A stretch of DNA of 64,000 bases from NCBI GenBank assembly GCA_041984235.1, contig JBHIYN010000015.1, positions 62,001-126,000 on the forward strand. Direction: 5' to 3'. Positions within the stretch are counted from its first letter, which is position 1, and every line of letters starts with the position of its first letter. This DNA comes from JBHIYN01 sp041984235 (GTDB lineage: Bacteria > Pseudomonadota > Gammaproteobacteria > Ga0077536). This document shows positions 59,933-64,000 of this stretch, piece after piece. The position numbers were made by a program, and so were the translations under genes. The notes beneath the pieces are model-generated. The model saw nothing but the letters and a program-made list of their open reading frames with translations, was not told the DNA's origin and searched no databases.

Positions 59933-60403
59933 ATGGAGTTCGGTGAACTGATTACGACCATGGCACAGGCGATCGCACGCGGCGATGGCCAGGCGGCAGC
60001 CGAGTGCTTCTGCGACGGCGGCGTCTACCACGACGTCTTCTACGGTGCGTTCCCGAAACCCGAGATCCCGCGCATGGTCAGCGATTTCTTTCATCGCGAT
60101 GCGTGCAACTTCATCTGGGACATGCACGACCCGGTCAGCGACGGCCGCACCGGCTACGCCCGTTACGTGTTCAGCTACGAAGGGCGCATCGAGGGCAGCG
60201 AGGGACGACGCGCATTGTTCGAGGGCGTGTCCGTGTGCCGGCTGCGTGACGGCCTGATCGAGCAGTACCACGAGGTCGCCAACACCGCGACCGGGCTGCG
60301 CATGCTCGGCTTTCCGCCGCAGCGCCTCGACCGCATCGTCGCCCGCCAGGCCGAGGCCCTGGCCGCGCGCGAGGAGTCCCGTCATCACCTCGACGCGCGC
60401 TGA
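59933..60403 (+). CDS. SnoaL-like/NTF2-fold protein
   Basis: A 156-residue protein with an NTF2-like layout: ELITTMAQAIARGDGQAAAECFCDGGVYHDVFYGAF near the start and MHDPVSDGRTGYARYVFSYEGRIEGSEGRRALFEGVSVCRLRDGLIEQYHEVAN later. It resembles nuclear-transport-factor-2-like enzymes or ligand-binding proteins of unknown substrate. GGGGAGCGAAG precedes the ATG. A threonine dehydratase-like gene follows 28 bases downstream. Confidence 0.75.
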   Translation: MEFGELITTMAQAIARGDGQAAAECFCDGGVYHDVFYGAFPKPEIPRMVSDFFHRDACNFIWDMHDPVSDGRTGYARYVFSYEGRIEGSEGRRALFEGVSVCRLRDGLIEQYHEVANTATGLRMLGFPPQRLDRIVARQAEALAAREESRHHLDAR

Positions 60404-60431
60404 GCCAGGCGGCGCGGCGCGCGCCGCCCGC

Positions 60432-61439
60432 GTGCTGCCGCCCCGCGACCTGCTGCGGGAGCCGCTCGGCCTGGCCGAATTCGAGAACGCAGCACGCGTC
60501 GTCGGCGAAGTCCTCACGCCGACGCCGCAGATCGCCTGGCCGCTGCTGGCCGCGCGCAGCGGCTGCGAGGTCTGGGTCAAGCACGAGAACCACCTGCCGA
60601 CCGGCTCGTTCAAGGTGCGCGGCGGGGTGTGGCTGATGCACTGCCTCGCTGCGCACGCCGGGGTGCGCGGCGTGGTCGCGGCCACGCGCGGCAACCACGG
60701 GCAGAGCATTGCCTTCGCCGCCCGCCGCGCCGGCCTGCGCGCGGTGATCGTGGTCCCGCACGGCAACAACCCGGACAAGAACCGCGCCATGCGCGCGCTC
60801 GGTGCAGAGCTGATCGAGCACGGCGAGGACTTCGACGGCGCGCTCGCGCACGCGGCCGAGCTGGGCGAGGCCGGCGATCTGCTGCCGCTGCCATCGTTCC
60901 ACCCGTTGCTGGTGCAGGGCGTCGGCACCTACGCGCTGGAGCTGTTCCGTGCCGCGGGCGAGCTGGACACGGTTTACGTCCCGATCGGACTGGGCTCCGG
61001 TATCGCCGGCGTGATCGCGGTGCGCGATGCGCTCGGGCTCGCGACCGAGGTGGTCGGCGTGGTGGCGGCGGGCGCGGACGCCTACGCAAGCTCGTTTGAG
61101 GCGGGGCGCGCCGAGGCCACGCCGCGCGCCGCGACGCTGGCCGACGGTCTCGCCGTGCGCACGCCCGATGCCGCCGCCCTCGCGGTCGTCATGAAGGGTG
61201 CCGCGCGCGTCGTGCGCGTCGACGACGATGCCATCCTCGCCGCGATCAGGGCGCTGGTGGAGGACACCCACAATCTCGCCGAAGGCGCCGGCGCGGCGCC
61301 GCTGGCGGCGCTGCTCGCCGAACGTGAGCGCTCGGCCGGGCGGCGCGTGGGCCTCGTGCTGAGCGGCGCCAACCTGGATTGCCCGACCCTGCTGCGCGCG
61401 CTCGGCGTCCCTCAACCCTCCGCGGAGAACGTCTCGTGA
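60432..61439 (+). CDS. Threonine/serine dehydratase-like PLP enzyme
   Basis: A 335-residue fold-type II PLP enzyme. The Schiff-base Lys is in HLPTGSFKVRGGVW near residue 60, the substrate loop in ATRGNHGQSIAFAARRAG, and the phosphate-binding glycine loop in IGLGSGIAGV. The segments LVEDTHNLAEGAGAAPLAAL and VLSGANLD fit the ilvA/tdcB/serine racemase group without an ACT domain, so it is the catabolic or non-regulated type. It deaminates Thr or Ser to a 2-oxoacid or acts on a 3-hydroxy amino acid. The GTG start has a weak ribosome site. Its end overlaps the next gene (GTGA). Confidence 0.85.
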   Translation: MLPPRDLLREPLGLAEFENAARVVGEVLTPTPQIAWPLLAARSGCEVWVKHENHLPTGSFKVRGGVWLMHCLAAHAGVRGVVAATRGNHGQSIAFAARRAGLRAVIVVPHGNNPDKNRAMRALGAELIEHGEDFDGALAHAAELGEAGDLLPLPSFHPLLVQGVGTYALELFRAAGELDTVYVPIGLGSGIAGVIAVRDALGLATEVVGVVAAGADAYASSFEAGRAEATPRAATLADGLAVRTPDAAALAVVMKGAARVVRVDDDAILAAIRALVEDTHNLAEGAGAAPLAALLAERERSAGRRVGLVLSGANLDCPTLLRALGVPQPSAENVS

Positions 61440-61921
61440 AACTCGAAGGTTCCTGTCACTGCTCGCGCGTCCGGTTCGAGCTCGAATCGGCGCATCCCTA
61501 TCCGTTCAATCTCTGTTACTGCTCGATTTGCCGCAAGACCGCCGGCGGCGGCGGGCTCGCGATCAACCTGGGTGGCGATGCCGCCAGCCTGCGCGTGACC
61601 GGCGAGGATCACCTCAGCGTATACCGTGCCCTGCTGCCCGATGCCGACGGCGAGCCCCGCACTAGCCCGGCCGAACGCCGCTTCTGCAGCCATTGTGGCA
61701 GCGCGCTGTGGCTGTGGGATCCGCGCTGGCCGGAGCTGGTGCATCCGTTTGCCTCTGCGATCGATACCCCGCTGCCGGTCGCGCCCGAGCGCACCCACCT
61801 GATGCTGGCCTCCCGCGCGCCCTGGGTGGAAGTGCAGCGCGGCGCCCGCGATCGTTGCTTCGACGAGTATCCCGAGGAGTCGATCGCCGAGTGGCACGAG
61901 CGGCTGGGCCTGTCCTGCTGA
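61436..61921 (+). CDS. GFA (CENP-V/glutathione-dependent formaldehyde-activating) family protein
   Basis: A 161-residue zinc protein of the GFA fold: EGSCHCSRVRFEL, LCYCSICRKTAGGG and RFCSHCGSALW give the seven-cysteine pattern for two zinc sites. The original member, Gfa of Paracoccus, was proposed to help condense formaldehyde with glutathione, but most homologs have no proven role. It is translationally coupled to the dehydratase by GTGA. Confidence 0.88.
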   Translation: MKLEGSCHCSRVRFELESAHPYPFNLCYCSICRKTAGGGGLAINLGGDAASLRVTGEDHLSVYRALLPDADGEPRTSPAERRFCSHCGSALWLWDPRWPELVHPFASAIDTPLPVAPERTHLMLASRAPWVEVQRGARDRCFDEYPEESIAEWHERLGLSC

Positions 61922-61933
61922 AACGGTCGCGGC

Positions 61934-62440
61934 TCAGAACGGCACGCTGGGCGCGCGCCAGTCGGGTGGCCGCGGCCGTGCCCGCAGGAGGGCGGCCGTC
62001 GCTTCCTGCCAGCCGGTACAGCGAGTGCGTCCCGGGCGCCGGCGGCCGAGATTGAACAGGCGCTTGCACTGGCCGTAGAAGGCGAAGAATGCGACGATGG
62101 CGCGGCGCTCGGCGGTGCCCAGCGGCCGCGCGCTGCACACCAGCTTGTCGTCGTAGATGTCGCGGTCGAGCAGGCCTACCGCGCCGCGCACGGGCAGGGT
62201 CACGCGCGTGCCCGTGGCCAGGCGGGGCCCGAGTACGACCGCATCCAGCAGGTCACCGTCGAGGCCCAGGAATCCCGGAATCGAGCCGTAGTTGAACGGG
62301 CAGGGCAGCGGCGAGACGAAGTCCAGGCTGCCGTCCGAGCCGCGCTTGAGGAAGCTGCCGCGCGGGATCTCGATGGTCACCCTGACGCGCGGTGCGGGGC
62401 CGGCAAGCGGCATGGCGTCGGATTCCGGCACAGGGCTCAT
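61934..62440 (-). CDS. Family I inorganic pyrophosphatase-like protein
   Basis: A 168-residue protein with a family I PPase outline: RVTIEIPRGSFLKR, CPFNYGSIPGFLGLDGDLLDAVVLGP (Tyr and two metal-binding Asp) and GLLDRDIYDDKLVC (Asp and Lys). It is divergent: the usual PxNYGxIPxTxxxDGDPLD core is altered (DGDLLD). Length and motif order are kept, so pyrophosphate hydrolysis is likely but weaker than for a housekeeping PPase. The ATG at 62440 is favoured by GGAG 9 bases upstream over an inner ATG at 62413. Confidence 0.75.
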   Translation of the reverse strand: MSPVPESDAMPLAGPAPRVRVTIEIPRGSFLKRGSDGSLDFVSPLPCPFNYGSIPGFLGLDGDLLDAVVLGPRLATGTRVTLPVRGAVGLLDRDIYDDKLVCSARPLGTAERRAIVAFFAFYGQCKRLFNLGRRRPGRTRCTGWQEATAALLRARPRPPDWRAPSVPF

Positions 62441-62622
62441 CGGTGGTACTCCGGGGCTGTCCACACGGCAGACGGTAACATTGGCCCCGAATCAGGTGAA
62501 TTTTTGCGCGCGCCGGCCGATGTTCCTGCAACTGGCCGGCCGCTGCGGCTGGCCATAGAATTCCCGTCGGCGCGTGTGCGGCGGCCCGGCGGCCGCGGGT
62601 ACCGGCTCTCGACAGGGTGACG

Positions 62623-63693
62623 ATGAACGATATCCATCTCGGAGAAGGCAAGGTGCTGGAGTTCCGCGCGGCGGTGCTCCGACTGTACCTGTGGATCGCG
62701 AGCGTGGCCGGGGCGGTCATTGTGCCCGTGTACTACTTTATCGGCATCGACGCGCTGACCCTGATCTGCGCAGCTTTTGCCGCGGCGATGTTTGTCACCA
62801 CCTGGGCGTTCGGGCGCGAGCACATCGCGCTGGTCACGGCGTCGCGCGTGTTCCTCGCCAGCATCCTGCTGGCCTGCGCGGCCGGGCTGTGGCTGGGCAA
62901 TGAGAGCATCGACAACAAGCCCTGGCTGCTGCTGATCCCGGTGGCCGCTTTCACCGTCGCCGGCAGTCGTGAGGGCTGGTGCTGGTCAGTGGGAGCCCTG
63001 GGTATGGCGGTGGTCATCTTCGTGCTGCGCTGGCCGGCTTACGAGCTGCTTTCGATCACGGTCCTGGTACTGGCGCACGGCACTACCTGCGGCGCGCTCT
63101 ACGTGTTCAATCGCTTCAACGAGCAGAACATGCGCACCATCGCCCGGCTGTCGCACACCGACTCGCTGACCGGGGCCTACAACCGCCAGTTGTTCGACGA
63201 GCTATCGCGCAACCTGCTCAGTCATGCGCGGCGCAGCCGCGAGCCCGTTGCGGTGTACATGATCGACATCGACCACTTCAAGGAATACAACGACCGTTAC
63301 GGCCACCTCGCCGGCGACGCCGCGCTGGCCGCCGTGGCACGCGTCATCCGCAGCTCGGTGCGTCGCGCCAGCGACCTGGTATTCCGCTACGGCGGTGAGG
63401 AGTTTTGCGTGGTGTCTTCGGCGGTCGATGCCGAGGATGCCTGCGCACTGGCGGAGAGCATCATCGACGGGGTGCGTAGTCTTGCGATCGGGCACGAGGG
63501 ATCGGCCCGTGGCGTGCTGACCGTTTCGGTCGGCCTGTCACACCACGCACGCCTGTCCAGTGAGAGCGTGGAAGGGGTGCTGCAGCGTGCCGATCGCGCG
63601 CTCTACGACGCCAAGATGCACGGCCGCGATCGGCTCGAATTGTGCGCCTCCGTGGCTGCGCGCTCGGCCGGGCTGGTCGAAGCGTCGGTGTGA
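62623..63693 (+). CDS. Membrane-anchored diguanylate cyclase (GGDEF)
   Basis: A 356-residue protein. The first 170 residues hold about six membrane helices (for example LYLWIASVAGAVIVPVYYFIG and VFLASILLACAAGLWLG). The GGDEF domain follows: SHTDSLTGAYNRQLF, YMIDIDHFKEYNDRYGHLAGD, and the active-site variant RYGGEEF, which is fully functional. There is no RxxD inhibitory site directly before the loop (RRASDLVFRYGGEEF has RASD at the right place, so product inhibition is possible). It makes cyclic-di-GMP, the substrate of the HD-GYP protein at 42145. The ATG at 62623 follows an AGGGTGA. Confidence 0.92.
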   Translation: MNDIHLGEGKVLEFRAAVLRLYLWIASVAGAVIVPVYYFIGIDALTLICAAFAAAMFVTTWAFGREHIALVTASRVFLASILLACAAGLWLGNESIDNKPWLLLIPVAAFTVAGSREGWCWSVGALGMAVVIFVLRWPAYELLSITVLVLAHGTTCGALYVFNRFNEQNMRTIARLSHTDSLTGAYNRQLFDELSRNLLSHARRSREPVAVYMIDIDHFKEYNDRYGHLAGDAALAAVARVIRSSVRRASDLVFRYGGEEFCVVSSAVDAEDACALAESIIDGVRSLAIGHEGSARGVLTVSVGLSHHARLSSESVEGVLQRADRALYDAKMHGRDRLELCASVAARSAGLVEASV

Positions 63694-64000
63694 GCAGCGC
63701 GGGCGGCGACCACTTCTCCACTAGCGCCGGAATCTATCGCCGCGCGCGCCCGGGCTACCCCGCGGCCCTCTACGACTGCGTGCTCTCGCGCGTCGACGGC
63801 CGCCAGCGCGCCTGGGATTGCGGCGCCGGCAGCGGGCAGGCCCTGGGCCCGCTGCCGGGGATTTTCCGGCAGGTCATCGCCAGCGATGTCAGCGCCCGGC
63901 AACTGGCCGGAATTACGCCGCGTCCCGGCCTGCTGCGCGTCGTCGCGGATGCCGCCCGGTCGCCGTTGCCGGCGGCTTCGGTCGATCTCGTGGTGGTCGC
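63690..64000 (+). CDS. Class I SAM-dependent methyltransferase (N-terminal part)
   Basis: Partial, running off the right edge; about 103 codons are present. The GTG at 63690 overlaps the diguanylate cyclase stop (GTGA). The peptide reads GGDHFSTSAGIYRRARPGYP, then the SAM-binding motif I AWDCGAGSGQA, motif II region VIASDVSARQL and motif III region ARSPLPAASVDLVVV. The opening F-x-x-x-A-x-x-Y-x-x-x-RPGYP is that of small-molecule methyltransferases of the UbiE/TAM-like group. The substrate is unknown. Confidence 0.8.
   Translation, partial: MSSAGGDHFSTSAGIYRRARPGYPAALYDCVLSRVDGRQRAWDCGAGSGQALGPLPGIFRQVIASDVSARQLAGITPRPGLLRVVADAARSPLPAASVDLVVV

Overview
This window is high-GC, densely coded bacterial chromosome. 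It shows many overlapping start and stop codons (ATGA, GTGA), Shine-Dalgarno sequences of the GGAG/GGGGAG type, and frequent GTG starts. The gene set (EttA, SelO, AsmA, family I pyrophosphatase, HD-GYP and GGDEF proteins, a PEP-CTERM-type protein, a sigma-54 activator) fits a proteobacterium, most likely a GC-rich gammaproteobacterium with a degradative lifestyle. The exact taxon cannot be fixed from sequence alone. I saw no rRNA, tRNA, transposase, phage gene or CRISPR array.

Layout. 1-3957: esterase fragment and OsmC protein facing an operon of SDR, two half-size MaoC hydratases, two membrane proteins and a VOC protein. 4437-12469: two divergent operons under what looks like a local LacI-type regulator. 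The left arm encodes PxpA/LamB-YcsF, a luciferase-like monooxygenase, a class III aminotransferase, an NTF2-like protein and the regulator. The right arm encodes a 22-codon leader ORF, biotin carboxylase, and PxpB-like and PxpC-like subunits. Together they look like an ATP-dependent lactam or amide catabolic system of unknown substrate. 12476-16337: sigma-54 activator divergent from a Baeyer-Villiger monooxygenase, with a near-consensus -24/-12 promoter and an upstream palindrome. 16380-24598: porin, AsmA, phosphodiesterase-like protein, SelO, then a carboxymuconolactone decarboxylase/AhpD-like gene. Its CxxC motif reads Cys-Pro-Phe-UGA, so it is a probable selenoprotein. A DUF4213/DUF364 gene with no normal start codon and a dodecin follow.

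24708-41951: mostly single metabolic and housekeeping genes: PQQ alcohol dehydrogenase, second luciferase-like oxidoreductase, PEP-CTERM-type protein, EttA, DUF1015, CaiB/BaiF CoA-transferase with a RidA relative, HerA-like ATPase, RND exporter, acyl-CoA dehydrogenase, MutM-like glycosylase and beta-lactamase-fold hydrolase. 42145-49733: a same-strand signalling cassette: HD-GYP phosphodiesterase, NarL-type regulator, class III nucleotide cyclase, coiled-coil protein, membrane-spanning OmpA-like protein, Rab-like small GTPase, hybrid histidine kinase and HPt protein. The arrangement suggests a GTPase switch tied to the cell envelope and to a phosphorelay.

49771-64000: exported SurE-like phosphatase; GMC/cholesterol-oxidase-like enzyme with SnoaL protein and TetR regulator; flavin monooxygenase divergent from an EamA permease across a nested AT-rich palindrome; acetoin dehydrogenase AcoABC without its E3; threonine dehydratase-like enzyme, GFA protein, pyrophosphatase, diguanylate cyclase and the start of a methyltransferase. 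The items most worth following up are the UGA-containing CMD gene, the Pxp/biotin carboxylase divergon and the Rab GTPase cassette.
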